Both the position numbers and the translations under genes were made by a program. 64,000 nucleotides of DNA from the NCBI RefSeq assembly GCF_026965555.1, contig NZ_CP114040.1, positions 3,472,001-3,536,000 on the forward strand, given 5' to 3'. The notes beneath the pieces are model-generated. The model ran no database searches. It was given only the letters and a program-made list of their open reading frames with translations, and was not told the origin of the DNA. This DNA comes from Nannocystis punicea. Lineage in GTDB: Bacteria; Myxococcota_A; Polyangia; Nannocystales; Nannocystaceae. Shown here in pieces: positions 34,390 through 43,644 of this stretch (positions within the stretch are counted from its first letter, which is position 1; each line of letters begins with the position of its first letter).

Positions 34390-35711
34390 CACCCCGGATT
34401 GATCGGGAAGCACTCGCAGCGGCCCCAGCTGCCGACGCAGCCCCACGGGACGCCCTCCAGCTGGTTGAAGAAGGTGTCGTAGTCGCTCTGGCTCAGGGCC
34501 GGGTTGCCGACCGACGAGAAGCCGTCGATCTGGCTCAGCTGCGGCGCGCCGGCGAGCGAGGCGAGGTGGTCGTTGCCGGCCAGGGCGAAGTGGCCGACCG
34601 AGACCAGGCTGTCGAGGCCGACGAGGCTGGTGAGGCCGTCCATGCCGCCGTCGTCGCCGTGCGAGCAGTCGCCGATCGTGAAGGTGCCGACCGAGGCGAG
34701 CGCGCCCAGGCCCTCGAGGTCGCCGACCGCAGGCAGGGCGTTGAAGGTGAGCTGGCCGCCGCTGACGAGGTTGGCCAGCGGGGCGAAGCCGGGGACCTTG
34801 GGCAGCCGCTGGAAGTGGAGGTCGGCCTGGACCACCGGCTCGAGCCCGGTCAGGGAGGCGAGCTTGGGCAGGTCGAGCAGCTCGATGAGGACCTTGTTGG
34901 CGCCGTTGTCGGCCAAAAGGCCGCCGAGGCCGCTGATGCCCGGCAGGACCGCGTTGCCCTCGATGTGCAGCTCGAGCGGCGCGGCGGCGACGCCCCAGGT
35001 CGCCGCCGCGTGCAGGTCGACCAGGGCGTCGTTGTCGCGCAGGATCAGGGACGAGACGCCGGCGAAGTCGGGGGCGAAGGTCGGCAGGCCGGTGATGCCG
35101 AGGCGCTCGAACTCGAGGTGCGGGGCGACGCGCAGGTTGGCCAGCGCGTGCAGGTCGTCGAGCTGCGGCATGCTGGTCAGCTTCAGCGCCTCGACCTCGC
35201 GCAGGCAGGCGAGGCCCGACAGGTCGGCGAGCTCGAGGTTGCCGGCGATCGTGACCGTGCCCTCGACCCGCTCGAGGTTGCCGAGGCTGGCGATCTCCTG
35301 CAGGCCGGCGTTGGCGCCGATGTACAGGTCGCCGACGATGTGGTTCACGCAGGCGAAGTTGGCGCCGGCGCCGGTGAGCATCACCATGCCCTCGTGCGAC
35401 GAGAAGCTGTCGCACGAGGGACCGCAGGCCGCCGGCGGATCGAAGGTGCTCGAGACGTCGCCGCCGCCCGAACCGGCGGTCGCCACGTCCTCGGTATCGC
35501 TGGTGGTCGGCGTGGTGTCGGGGTCGGTCGGCCCCATCGTCGTCGCCGACGAACCGACCGTCAGTTCGTCCGTGGCTCCCCCCGTCGGGCCTGTCTCGCT
35601 CGCGGTGTCGGTGTCGAGCGGACCGGGGACGGTGCCGTCGTCAGGACATGCGCATATGAACAAAAGGACAGGTAGAAATCGATAACGGAGAAAGCCAAGC
35701 ATGGTAGCCAT
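34389..35711 (-). CDS. Lipoprotein with receptor-L-domain / leucine-rich-like repeats
   Basis: 440 aa (437 if started at the ATG at 35702). Signal LGFLRYRFLPVLLFICACPDD is lipoprotein-type, then a TDTASETGPTGG...TTPTTSDTED linker. The body is a succession of about 24-residue beta-solenoid repeats (VVGDLYIGANAGLQEIASLGNLERVEGTVTIAGN..., LVSVGHFALAGNDHLASLAGAPQLSQIDGF) like receptor L domains, ending in CVGSWGRCECFPINPG. Such proteins are abundant in myxobacteria and presumed to be surface binding proteins. The lipobox (FICAC) is encoded by a 14-bp-family segment at 35647-35672. Confidence 0.85.
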   Translation of the reverse strand: MATMLGFLRYRFLPVLLFICACPDDGTVPGPLDTDTASETGPTGGATDELTVGSSATTMGPTDPDTTPTTSDTEDVATAGSGGGDVSSTFDPPAACGPSCDSFSSHEGMVMLTGAGANFACVNHIVGDLYIGANAGLQEIASLGNLERVEGTVTIAGNLELADLSGLACLREVEALKLTSMPQLDDLHALANLRVAPHLEFERLGITGLPTFAPDFAGVSSLILRDNDALVDLHAAATWGVAAAPLELHIEGNAVLPGISGLGGLLADNGANKVLIELLDLPKLASLTGLEPVVQADLHFQRLPKVPGFAPLANLVSGGQLTFNALPAVGDLEGLGALASVGTFTIGDCSHGDDGGMDGLTSLVGLDSLVSVGHFALAGNDHLASLAGAPQLSQIDGFSSVGNPALSQSDYDTFFNQLEGVPWGCVGSWGRCECFPINPG

Positions 35712-36053
35712 GATGCCGGAGTTCGACCGTACGCGCGACCGGGTCGCTCGCCGAACGTGCGAGACGCGGCGGCGGGCTGATGGGCGGGCCGACGAGCGCG
35801 TTCTCCGCGTGGGGCATGGCCGCGCGGCGCGACGCAGCGTTCGTCGTGACTCTCGGCCCGTCGCCCTGATTCCGCCGCGGCCTCGCGTACGCGGAGGTGG
35901 GCGCGTGGTCCCGCGGCCGTCGTGGGGCCCGGCAGCATCTGTACGAACGGACAGGTCGGTGCTCGTCGCAGCTCCGGCGCGCGACCACGCGCCGCTCGCA
36001 GGTCGGTTCGACGCGGCTCGACACGGGGGGTCGATTGGCTAAGCTCGGCGCCG
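35712..36053. other. 342-bp divergent intergenic region
   Basis: This lies between the L-domain lipoprotein (-) and the M36 protease (+) and should hold both promoters. I see only one 14-bp-family pair (TCTGTACGAACGGACAGG, near 35938) and no clear -35/-10 boxes. Confidence 0.6.
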
Positions 36054-39000
36054 ATGCACCGTCGATCGAGGATAGGGTTCGTCTCCTGCGGATATCTTCT
36101 GACACTGACCGCCGCGCTCGCGCCCGCCTATGCGTCCGGGTCGCCTGCGCCGGCGATCGCCGCCGAGGTCGCGGGCGACGCGGTGGTGGCCTCGCGTCAC
36201 GACGGCGTGCCGTCGTTCGTGTGGGCGTCCGGTCCGGCGCCGCGGGGGGCCTCGCCCGAGCAGGCCGCGCGGCATCACCTCGAGCGGCTGCGCCCCCTGT
36301 ATGCGGTCCCGCGAGCGGCCCTCGCCGACGCGCGCCTGGTCCACGTGCACGACACCGGCCGCGGCGGGATCGTGGTCATCCTCCGGCCGACGGTCGGCGG
36401 CGTCGACGTCATGCACAGCGACGTCAAGGTGCTGCTCGACCGCGGCCTCGGCCTGCGCGCGATCGGTGGCAGCCCGCACCCGGCCGCGCTGGCGAGCAGC
36501 GCCCGCGCGGCCTCGGTGAGCGCGCCGGCGGGCGTGTCGGCGGCGGTGCGTGACCTGTTCGGCGTGGATGTCCCGGCGGACAGGTGGGTCGCGACCCGCT
36601 CGGCCGACGCCGCCGGCCGGGTGCCCTACACCCTGGCCAAGGCGCCGGCGGGCCTGCGCGTCGATCGGCCGGCGCGGGTGCGGCCGGTGTACTTCCCGGT
36701 CGGGCGATCGCTGGTGCCGGCCCACCGCGTCGAGGTCCAGGCCACGCCCGCGGGCGGCGAGCCGGAGGCGTTCGTCTACGTGATCGCGGCCGACGACGGG
36801 CGCGTGCTGGCCCGCAGCGACGCCAAGCAGCACGACGCGTTCTCGTACCGCGTGTGGGCCGACGAAGAGGGCGACCGCCGCCCGCTCGAGGGGCCGCTGC
36901 AGGACTACACGCCGCACCCGCTGGGCGAGCCGTCGGGCGAGATGCCGGCCGGCGTGGCGCCGGGGCTCGTGTCGATGGAGGGCTTCAACACCAACCCCGA
37001 CGGCGCCGCCGACCCGTGGCTGCCGCCCGGGGCGACCGAGACGAACGGCAACAACGTCGACGCCTACGCCAACCACGGCGGCGACGAGAAGCTCGGCGTC
37101 AAGGACTTCCGCGCCACGGTCACCGCGCCCGGGAGCTTCGACCGCGCCTACGACCTGACGAAGGAGCCGATCGCCGACCACGAGCAGAGCATGGCCGCGG
37201 TGACGCAGCTGTTCTACGTCACCAACTGGATGCACGACTGGTGGTACGACTCCGGCTTCAACGAGGGGGCCGGCAACGCGCAGGTCGACAACTTCGGGCG
37301 CGGCGGCGCCGGTGGCGACCCGCTGCTGGCGCTGGCCCAGGACGACGGCCTCGGACAGTCGCGCGACAACGCGTTCATGGTGACGCTCGAAGACGGCGAG
37401 TCGCCGCACATGCACATGTTCCTCTACAGCGCGCTGTCGACCGACCTGTCGCTGACGGTCGACGACCAGCCGCTCGCGGTCGGCCAGGCCGGGTTCGGGC
37501 CCAAGATCTACGACGTCACCGCCGAGCTGGTGGTGGTCGACGACGGCATGGGCAAGAGCCCGACCGACGGCTGCGAGCCGCCGCTCAACGACCTCGCCGG
37601 CAAGATCGTGCTGATCGATCGGGGCACCTGCGCCTTCGAGCTCAAGGCCAACCTCGCCGAGGCGGCGGGGGCGGTCGGCGTGATCTACCCCGACATCCTG
37701 TCCGACATGCCGGCCTACCCGCCGGGGCCCGACCCCATGATCGACGACCCGACGATCCCCGGCCAGGGGCTGTCGAAGGCCGACGGCGACGCGCTCAAGG
37801 CCCAGCTGATGAACGGCCCGCTGACCGCCCACATGGTCGGCAACAGCCCGCCCGAGCGCGACGGCACGATCGACAACATGGTGGTCGCGCACGAGTGGGG
37901 CCACTTCATCCACAACCGCCTGGTCGAGTGCGTCAGCTGGCAGTGCCGGGCCCAGGGCGAGGGCTGGGGCGACTTCCTCGCGCTCCACATGGCCCTGCGG
38001 CCAGGTGAAGACCTCGACGGCACCTACGCCGACCACGTCTACGCCAGCTCCGATCCGACCGGCTACTTCGGCGTCCGACGGGTCCCGTACTCGGTCGACA
38101 TCACCAAGAACGCGCTGACCTTCCGCCACATCGCCGCCGGCGAGCCGCTGCCCGACGAGCACCCGGTCAACGACCAGTTCGGCGCGCCCAACTACGAGTC
38201 GCACAACGCCGGCGAGGTGTGGACGACGATGATGTGGGAGGTCTACGTCGCGCTGCACAAGGTCAACTCGGGGCGCAAGAGCTTCGACGAGGTGCGGCGG
38301 GCGATGAGCGATTACATCGTCACCGGCATGATGATGGCGCCGGTGGGGCCGACCTACACCGAGCAGCGCGACGCCCTGCTGGCGGCGATGGCGGCCGCCG
38401 ATCCGGCCGACTACGCGGCCGCGGCGACGGCGTTCGCCCGGCGCGGCGCGGGCACCTGCGCGGTCGGGCCGGGGCGCGGCTCGGTGACCTTCGAGGGCGT
38501 GATGGAGGACTTCGAGGTCCGGCCGCTCGGGGTGATCGCGGCGGCGGCGGTCGACGACCTGACGATGTCGTGCGACATGGACGGCGTGGTCGACGTCGGC
38601 GAGCCCGGGGTCCTCAACGTCAAGATCGACAACCTCGGCGGCGGCGACCTCGCGGGCGCGGAGCTGGTGGTGACCGCGTCGAGCCCGAGCGTGACGTTCT
38701 CCGGCGAGACGAAGCTCGCGCTCGACACGGTGGCGCCGCGGGAGTCGCTGTCGCTGCAGTTCCCGTTCGAGCTGCCCGAGGCGCTGCCGGGGGTCGAGAA
38801 CGTGACCTTCACGGTCAGCATGACCACGCCCGATGGTTGCACGACCGAGACCGTCCGCGAGCTGGCGGTGGTCCTCAACGGCGACCCGACCAGCGCCGCG
38901 TCGTCGGTCGACGACGTCGAGGCCGCGGACACCCTGTGGACCCTGGGCGGCAACGGCGGCGGGACCTTGTGGTCGCGCGCGGCCAACGCGTCGAGCGGCA

Positions 39001-39710
39001 AGGGCTGGCACGCAGACGACGCCGACGCCACCAGCGACACCTGGCTCATGTCGCCGCCGATGAAGGTCTCGGCCGACCAGCCGCTGAAGATCTCCTTCGA
39101 CCACGCCTACTTCTTCGACTCGGCGGTCGACGCGGACACCAACGTCTACGCGTGGGACGGCGGGGTCGTCGAGATCTCCGCCGATCAGGGCAAGAGCTGG
39201 GACGACCTGTCCAAGTTCGGCGATCCCGGCTACACCGGCACGATCGCCAGCAGCGACAACCCGCTGTCGAACCGGCCGGGCTACGTCGTGATAAGCCCGT
39301 CGTACCCGCTGCTCGAGCACGTCGAGGTCGACCTCGGGACGGCGTTCGCCGGCCAGGAGATCCTCGTGCGCTTCCGCGCCGGCACCGACGTCTCCACCGG
39401 CGCGCCCGGCTGGGACATCGACAACCTCGGCTTCTCCGGCGTGACCAACACGCCGTTCCCCGGGTGGGTCAGCGACCCCGGCGACTGCGTCGGCCCGGTG
39501 CCGACCACCAGCGAGGGCGAGGACACGTCGAGCAGCTCGACCGACGCGCCCGACGAGCCCTCGACCGGCGAGACCGACTCGGCCACCGGACCGTCGCAGA
39601 CCGGCCAGGACGACGGCTGCGCCTGCCGCTCCGACGCGGGCGGCGGCTGGCAGGGTGCCGGGCTGCTGGCGCTTGCGGGGCTCCTGCGGCGCCGGCGACG
39701 GAGCGCGTAG
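36054..39710 (+). CDS. Secreted M36 (fungalysin-type) zinc metalloprotease with PA domain and MYXO-CTERM tail
   Basis: 1218-aa extracellular protease. A signal peptide (residues 1-27) is followed by an FTP-like propeptide (about 60-270). The M36 core begins with FDRAYDLTKEPIADHEQSMAAVTQLFYVTNWMHDWWYDSGFNE. A PA domain (about 500-590: GKIVLIDRGTCAFELKANLAEAAGAVGVIYPD) is inserted before the zinc site HEWGHFIHNR (His613, Glu614, His617), with the downstream ligand Glu in GEGWGDFLALHMA. C-terminal beta-sandwich domains lead to a TSSSSTDAPDEPSTGETD linker and the tail CACRSDAGGGWQGAGLLALAGLLRRRRRSA, a MYXO-CTERM signal. A 14-bp pair (ATGTCCCGGCGGACAGG, near 36567) is in the propeptide coding region. 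Probably a predation or nutrition enzyme. Confidence 0.95.
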   Translation: MHRRSRIGFVSCGYLLTLTAALAPAYASGSPAPAIAAEVAGDAVVASRHDGVPSFVWASGPAPRGASPEQAARHHLERLRPLYAVPRAALADARLVHVHDTGRGGIVVILRPTVGGVDVMHSDVKVLLDRGLGLRAIGGSPHPAALASSARAASVSAPAGVSAAVRDLFGVDVPADRWVATRSADAAGRVPYTLAKAPAGLRVDRPARVRPVYFPVGRSLVPAHRVEVQATPAGGEPEAFVYVIAADDGRVLARSDAKQHDAFSYRVWADEEGDRRPLEGPLQDYTPHPLGEPSGEMPAGVAPGLVSMEGFNTNPDGAADPWLPPGATETNGNNVDAYANHGGDEKLGVKDFRATVTAPGSFDRAYDLTKEPIADHEQSMAAVTQLFYVTNWMHDWWYDSGFNEGAGNAQVDNFGRGGAGGDPLLALAQDDGLGQSRDNAFMVTLEDGESPHMHMFLYSALSTDLSLTVDDQPLAVGQAGFGPKIYDVTAELVVVDDGMGKSPTDGCEPPLNDLAGKIVLIDRGTCAFELKANLAEAAGAVGVIYPDILSDMPAYPPGPDPMIDDPTIPGQGLSKADGDALKAQLMNGPLTAHMVGNSPPERDGTIDNMVVAHEWGHFIHNRLVECVSWQCRAQGEGWGDFLALHMALRPGEDLDGTYADHVYASSDPTGYFGVRRVPYSVDITKNALTFRHIAAGEPLPDEHPVNDQFGAPNYESHNAGEVWTTMMWEVYVALHKVNSGRKSFDEVRRAMSDYIVTGMMMAPVGPTYTEQRDALLAAMAAADPADYAAAATAFARRGAGTCAVGPGRGSVTFEGVMEDFEVRPLGVIAAAAVDDLTMSCDMDGVVDVGEPGVLNVKIDNLGGGDLAGAELVVTASSPSVTFSGETKLALDTVAPRESLSLQFPFELPEALPGVENVTFTVSMTTPDGCTTETVRELAVVLNGDPTSAASSVDDVEAADTLWTLGGNGGGTLWSRAANASSGKGWHADDADATSDTWLMSPPMKVSADQPLKISFDHAYFFDSAVDADTNVYAWDGGVVEISADQGKSWDDLSKFGDPGYTGTIASSDNPLSNRPGYVVISPSYPLLEHVEVDLGTAFAGQEILVRFRAGTDVSTGAPGWDIDNLGFSGVTNTPFPGWVSDPGDCVGPVPTTSEGEDTSSSSTDAPDEPSTGETDSATGPSQTGQDDGCACRSDAGGGWQGAGLLALAGLLRRRRRSA

Positions 39711-39719
39711 CGCTCGGGG

Positions 39720-39803
39720 CATGTCCCGACGGGCATGTTCGATAAGGCATGCTCGAAGGTACATGGCACGAAGGGCATGTCTTGATGGACATGCCCTTCG
39801 TTG
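39720..39803. repeat. 14-bp-period repeat array (6 units) between convergent genes
   Basis: CATG at 39720, 39734, 39748, 39762, 39776 and 39790, all exactly 14 bp apart. This is the cleanest intergenic example and occupies almost the whole gap between the M36 protease stop and the epimerase stop. Confidence 0.95.
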
Positions 39804-39836
39804 CGGTGCGACGCGAGGCGAGGGCTCGGGCCCGCG

Positions 39837-41039
39837 CTACGCGGCCTTCTTCTTCTTCGCCTTGGGCTTGCCGGGGGCCGGGTGGGCGGCGTGCCAGGCG
39901 GCCAGCAGCTCGGCCTCGCGCTCGCGGGTGATGCCCGCGCGCATCTTGGCCCGGCGCGGCTCGGGCAGGGTGTTCCACCAGGCGACGGTCGAGGTCACGG
40001 TCTCGGCCAGCGGGCGGAACTTGAGGCCGATGGCGGTCGCGCGGTCGATGCGGACGGCCGTCGCGCCCTCGAAGCCGGGGTCGGGCGGGATCCACACCGG
40101 CAGGTCGCTCCACGGCTCGACCTTGTTGTCGGCCAGGAACTGGCGGTCGACCCATGTGAACTCCGCATTGCTGGCGAGCGCGGTCTTGCTGCCGTTCAAG
40201 AGATCGCCCATCGGCATCGGCGCGCCGTTGGCGTTGTAGACGCCGACGTGGCCGCCCTCGATCGCGGTGATGATGAACTCGGCGAGGTCGCGGACATCGA
40301 TGAACTGCACCGGGTTGGCCGGGTCGCCGGGCGCGAGCACCTCGCCGCCGGCGGCCACGCGGACCGGCCAGTAGGTGAAGCGGTCGCTGCCGTCGCCGGG
40401 GCCGACGATGAGGCCGGGGCGGACGACGGTGGTCCGCTTGGGCATGGCCGCCTCGGCGGCCTGCTCACACAGGGCCTTGAGCGCGCCGTAGTGGGCCGGG
40501 ATGTCCTCGGTCTTCGGGTCGGGGGCGACCGCGACCGGCGAGTCCTCGTCGATGCCGACCTTGCTGGTGTCGGCGTAGACGGAGATCGTCGAGATGAACA
40601 CGTACTGGCGCACGTTCGGCGCCAGCAGCTCGGCCGAGGCCTTGACGACCCGCGGGACGTAGCCGGAGGTGTCGATGACGGTGTCCCACTGGCGACCCTC
40701 GAGCGCCTTGAGGTCGCCGTCGCGGTCGCCGCGGAGCTTCTCGACGTCGGGGAACAGCTCGGGCCGGGTCTTGCCGCGGTTGAACAGGGTGACGCTGTGA
40801 CCGCGACGCTGGGCGGCCTCGACCAACTGCGGGCCGAGGAAGGCGGTGCCGCCGAGGATCAGGATCTTCTGCGCCTGTCCTCCGAGCAAGACGGGCTCGG
40901 GGCGCAGGGGCGGATCGGCGGGCGGCGGGGCGCTCGAGGTGGTGGGTGCGGCGGTCTGTTCGCCGGCGCCGGGGCGACAGGCGGCGAAGCCGAGGGCGGC
41001 GCTGGCGAGGCGGAGGAAGCGGCGACGTGCGAGGCTCAT
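39837..41039 (-). CDS. Tat-exported NAD-dependent epimerase/dehydratase-like protein
   Basis: 400 aa. The N-terminus MSLARRRFLRLASAALGFAAC combines a twin-arginine motif with a possible lipobox Cys, so the folded protein is probably exported through Tat. The Rossmann domain shows ILILGGTAFLGPQLVEAA (Gly-rich NAD site), VIDTSGYVP, FISTISVYADTS and HYGALKALCEQAA (YxxxK). The C-terminal substrate domain contains VVRPGLIVGPGDGSDRFTYWPVRVA and VQFIDVRDLAEFII. Its close look is that of isoflavone-reductase/NAD-epimerase-like proteins of actinobacteria and myxobacteria, substrate unknown. It ends in a Lys-rich GKPKAKKKKAA. Export of an NAD(P)-binding enzyme fits Tat. Confidence 0.88.
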   Translation of the reverse strand: MSLARRRFLRLASAALGFAACRPGAGEQTAAPTTSSAPPPADPPLRPEPVLLGGQAQKILILGGTAFLGPQLVEAAQRRGHSVTLFNRGKTRPELFPDVEKLRGDRDGDLKALEGRQWDTVIDTSGYVPRVVKASAELLAPNVRQYVFISTISVYADTSKVGIDEDSPVAVAPDPKTEDIPAHYGALKALCEQAAEAAMPKRTTVVRPGLIVGPGDGSDRFTYWPVRVAAGGEVLAPGDPANPVQFIDVRDLAEFIITAIEGGHVGVYNANGAPMPMGDLLNGSKTALASNAEFTWVDRQFLADNKVEPWSDLPVWIPPDPGFEGATAVRIDRATAIGLKFRPLAETVTSTVAWWNTLPEPRRAKMRAGITREREAELLAAWHAAHPAPGKPKAKKKKAA

Positions 41040-41167
41040 GCAGGGCTCGGTGGTGGTACGACCCGCAGGCCCGCGGGCGAGTTTCGAGCGACCGACGTGA
41101 GGCGGTGGAGCGGTCGCTCGCTGCGACGCGCGACCGGGACGAGCGGCCGTCCCCTATAGTCGCGGCG

Positions 41168-42508
41168 ATGGCAGAAGAAGAGGGGCGGGTGTGGCGTATG
41201 GCGCGGGCGATCGCGCCGCTGCAGCGGGAGGAGCTGCCGGGGGCCTTGTGGTCGGCGGGGCTGATCTTCTGCGCCCTGTGCTCCTTCTACATCCTGAGAC
41301 CGTTGCGCGACGAGATGGGAGCGGCCGGGGGCGTCGACGGGCTGCCGTGGCTGTTCTCGGCGACCTTCGTGGTGATGCTGGCGGCCGTGCCGGTCTACTC
41401 GTGGGTGGTGGCGCGGTTCGGCCGGCGCACGATCGTGCCGCTGGTGTACCGCTTCTGCGCGCTGGTGCTGCTCGGCTTCGTCGCCCTGTTCGCGCTCGCC
41501 GACGGGCCGGTGCTGGTGTGGACGGGCCGCAGCTTCTTCGTGTGGGCGGCCGTCTACAACCTGCTGGTCGTGTCGGTGTTCTGGGAGCTGATGGCCGATC
41601 TGTGGCGCCGCGAGCAGGGCGAGCGCCTGTTCGGCCTGGTGGCCGCGGGCGGCAGCGCCGGGGCGATCCTCGGCCCGCTGCTGACCGCGGCGCTGGTGCC
41701 CCACGTCGGCGCGCCGGCGCTGGTGCTGCTCGCGGCGCTGTTCCTCGAGGGCGCGATCGCCTGCGCGCGCGGGCTGATGCGGTCCTTTCGCACAGGTTCG
41801 GAAGAACATGCGCGAAAGGCCATGTCGATGGACGCCCGGCCGATCGGCGGCGGGGCGCTGGCGGCGTTCGTGCTGATCGCCCGCTCGCCGCGGCTGCGCG
41901 GGATCTCGCTGTGGATCGTGCTGCTCACCACCACGGCGACGTTCGCCTACTTCGAGCAGGCGCGGATCGTCAAGGCGGCGCTCGCCGACCCCGCCGAGCG
42001 CACCGCGCTGTTCGCCAAGGCCGACCTCGCGGTCAACGCGATCAGCGTGGCGCTGCAAGGGCTGGCGGTCGGGCGCCTCATCCCCAGGCTCGGGGTCGGC
42101 TGGACGCTGGCGCTCCTGCCCCTGATCTCGCTGGTGGGCTTCGCGGTGCTGGCGGCGTCGCCGGTGCTGGCGGTGCTGATCGGCTTCCAGGTGCTGCGCC
42201 GCGCGGCCGACTTCTCGCTGGCCAAGCCGGCCCGCGAGGTGCTGTTCACCCAGGCCGGGCGCGAGGCCAAGTACAAGGCCAAGCACCTGATCGACACCGC
42301 GCTGTACCGCGGCGGCGACGTCGCCGCGGCCTGGCTGTACGGCGGGCTCGGCCTGCTCGGCCTGGCGGCCCCGGGGCTGTGCGGGGTGGCGGCGGCGCTG
42401 TGCCTGCCGTGGGCTGTTCTTTCGCGCAGGCTCGAAAGCACAGGTGCGAACGAGCAGGTTGAAGAGGACAGGTCTGAAGAGGCAGGTCAGTCGCCGGCGA
42501 ACACGTAG
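41168..42508 (+). CDS. MFS/NTT-like transporter
   Basis: 446 aa, about twelve hydrophobic segments. The N-terminus LQREELPGALWSAGLIFCALCSFYILRPLRDEMGAAGG and the YILRPxRD motif are typical of proteins annotated as NTP/NDP exchange or MFS transporters (TLC ATP:ADP antiporter relatives) in proteobacteria. Residues about 205-222 (cytoplasmic loop between helices 6 and 7: FRTGSEEHARKAMSM) are encoded by phased 14-bp units at 41793/41807/41821. The C-terminal about 25 residues (RRLESTGANEQVEEDRSEEAG) are encoded by another array at 42413-42490. The 3' end overlaps the convergent lipoprotein gene by 22 bp. Substrate unknown. Confidence 0.85.
   Translation: MAEEEGRVWRMARAIAPLQREELPGALWSAGLIFCALCSFYILRPLRDEMGAAGGVDGLPWLFSATFVVMLAAVPVYSWVVARFGRRTIVPLVYRFCALVLLGFVALFALADGPVLVWTGRSFFVWAAVYNLLVVSVFWELMADLWRREQGERLFGLVAAGGSAGAILGPLLTAALVPHVGAPALVLLAALFLEGAIACARGLMRSFRTGSEEHARKAMSMDARPIGGGALAAFVLIARSPRLRGISLWIVLLTTTATFAYFEQARIVKAALADPAERTALFAKADLAVNAISVALQGLAVGRLIPRLGVGWTLALLPLISLVGFAVLAASPVLAVLIGFQVLRRAADFSLAKPAREVLFTQAGREAKYKAKHLIDTALYRGGDVAAAWLYGGLGLLGLAAPGLCGVAAALCLPWAVLSRRLESTGANEQVEEDRSEEAGQSPANT
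41793..41834. repeat. 14-bp-period repeat (3 units) in a transporter loop
   Basis: Units at 41793, 41807 and 41821, in frame, in the predicted central cytoplasmic loop. Confidence 0.8.
42413..42496. repeat. 14-bp-period repeat array (6 units) overlapping two gene ends
   Basis: Units at 42413, 42427, 42441, 42455, 42469 and 42483, mostly of the CAGG form. It encodes the transporter's C-terminal tail and reaches the overlapped stop codon of the convergent lipoprotein gene. Confidence 0.88.
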
Positions 42509-43569
42509 AGGCGCTCGCCGAGCATGGCGGCGCCGCCGAGGCGCTCGCCGGGCGGGGCGCCCGCGGCGGCGAACGGCGGGAACTCGGCCAGCGGGGCCTG
42601 CGAGACCATCTCGAAGCACAGGCCGACGTCCTGCAGGAAGACATCGGTGGGCGTCAGCCAGGCGGCGTAGCGGCCGAGCGCCGCCAGCTCGTCGATGCAG
42701 GTGGCGTAGAACTGGCCGCCGACCCACGAGAACGGGGCGTCGAGGTCGACGACCAGGTCGCGCACGGCCGCGGGCGTGCCGGGGTTGACGAGCGGGGTGA
42801 ACGAGCTGCAGCAGGGGCCCTCGAGCGCGAACTGGGTCTTGAAGCCGCCCGGCTGGAACGCGAGGGTGTAGACCCACGCGAGCGGGTCGCCGACGGCGTA
42901 GACGTCGTAGGTGCCGAGATCGGGGTTGTGGACGGCGTAGGCCTGCAGCACCGGGAACGGCAGGTCGGGGAACAGGTCGGTCAGGGGGCCGGAGCCGATC
43001 CAGGCGTGGTCGCTGCCCTGGAGCACGTGGTAGGTGGCCTCGGTCAGGACGACGATCTGGTCGTCGGCGTGGAGGTCGAAGGCCGCCTTCACGGGGCCCG
43101 CGGGCGCGTGCCGGGGCGGCGGCTGGGGCAGGGCGACGCGCTGCCAGCCGAGCTGGAGGTCGTCGACGTACCAGTAGGCGCACGAGCTGGCGTCCTCGAC
43201 GCACTCGTCGGGGCCCCAGGTGCAGTCGGCCTGGCAGGTGCGACGGACGCGGCCGCACGGGTCGCACAGCGCCCCGGTGTCCATGACCTCGGCGGGCGTG
43301 CACTCGATCTCGCCGGGGCACAGCGACGCCTCGGTGGTGCTGTCCGTGGGGTCCGGCCCGCCGGTGGTGGTCGTGCTGGCGGTGTCGGAGCCGCCGGTCG
43401 TGGTCGACGGATCGGGCAGGTCGCCGGTGGTGGTGCCGGGGCCGGTGCTGGTCGAAGGGCCAGGTTCGGACGAGCCGCCGGTCTGCGTCAGCGCGGCGCC
43501 GTCGTCCTTGAAGCAGCCGGACAGCAGCGGCAGGACGGCGAACGCGAGGGCGCAGCGGCGGACCGACAT
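42487..43569 (-). CDS. Lipoprotein with Thr-rich linker, unknown function
   Basis: 360 aa. Signal MSVRRCALAFAVLPLLSGCFKDD, linker of about 60 residues (TSTGPGTTTGDLPDPSTTTGG), then a Cys cluster CPGEIECTPAEV...CDPCGRVRRTCQADCTWGPDEC and a beta-rich body (VVLTEATYHVLQGSDHAWIG, LGTYDVYAVGDPLAWVYTLAF) that suggests a beta-propeller-like or kelch-like fold. It ends FAGD inside the overlap with the transporter gene. No family assigned. Confidence 0.8.
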   Translation of the reverse strand: MSVRRCALAFAVLPLLSGCFKDDGAALTQTGGSSEPGPSTSTGPGTTTGDLPDPSTTTGGSDTASTTTTGGPDPTDSTTEASLCPGEIECTPAEVMDTGALCDPCGRVRRTCQADCTWGPDECVEDASSCAYWYVDDLQLGWQRVALPQPPPRHAPAGPVKAAFDLHADDQIVVLTEATYHVLQGSDHAWIGSGPLTDLFPDLPFPVLQAYAVHNPDLGTYDVYAVGDPLAWVYTLAFQPGGFKTQFALEGPCCSSFTPLVNPGTPAAVRDLVVDLDAPFSWVGGQFYATCIDELAALGRYAAWLTPTDVFLQDVGLCFEMVSQAPLAEFPPFAAAGAPPGERLGGAAMLGERLYVFAGD

Positions 43570-43644
43570 CGGCCGATGCTAGCGCAGGCGATCCGCGCGA
43601 GGCGGCGGGCCGGCGTGCGCCGACGCGGTCGGGGCCGCGCGGAA

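Noticed and set aside
36039..39764. 1241-codon minus-strand open frame
   Set aside because: Antisense to the M36 protease, which has complete catalytic motifs; the minus product is low-complexity.
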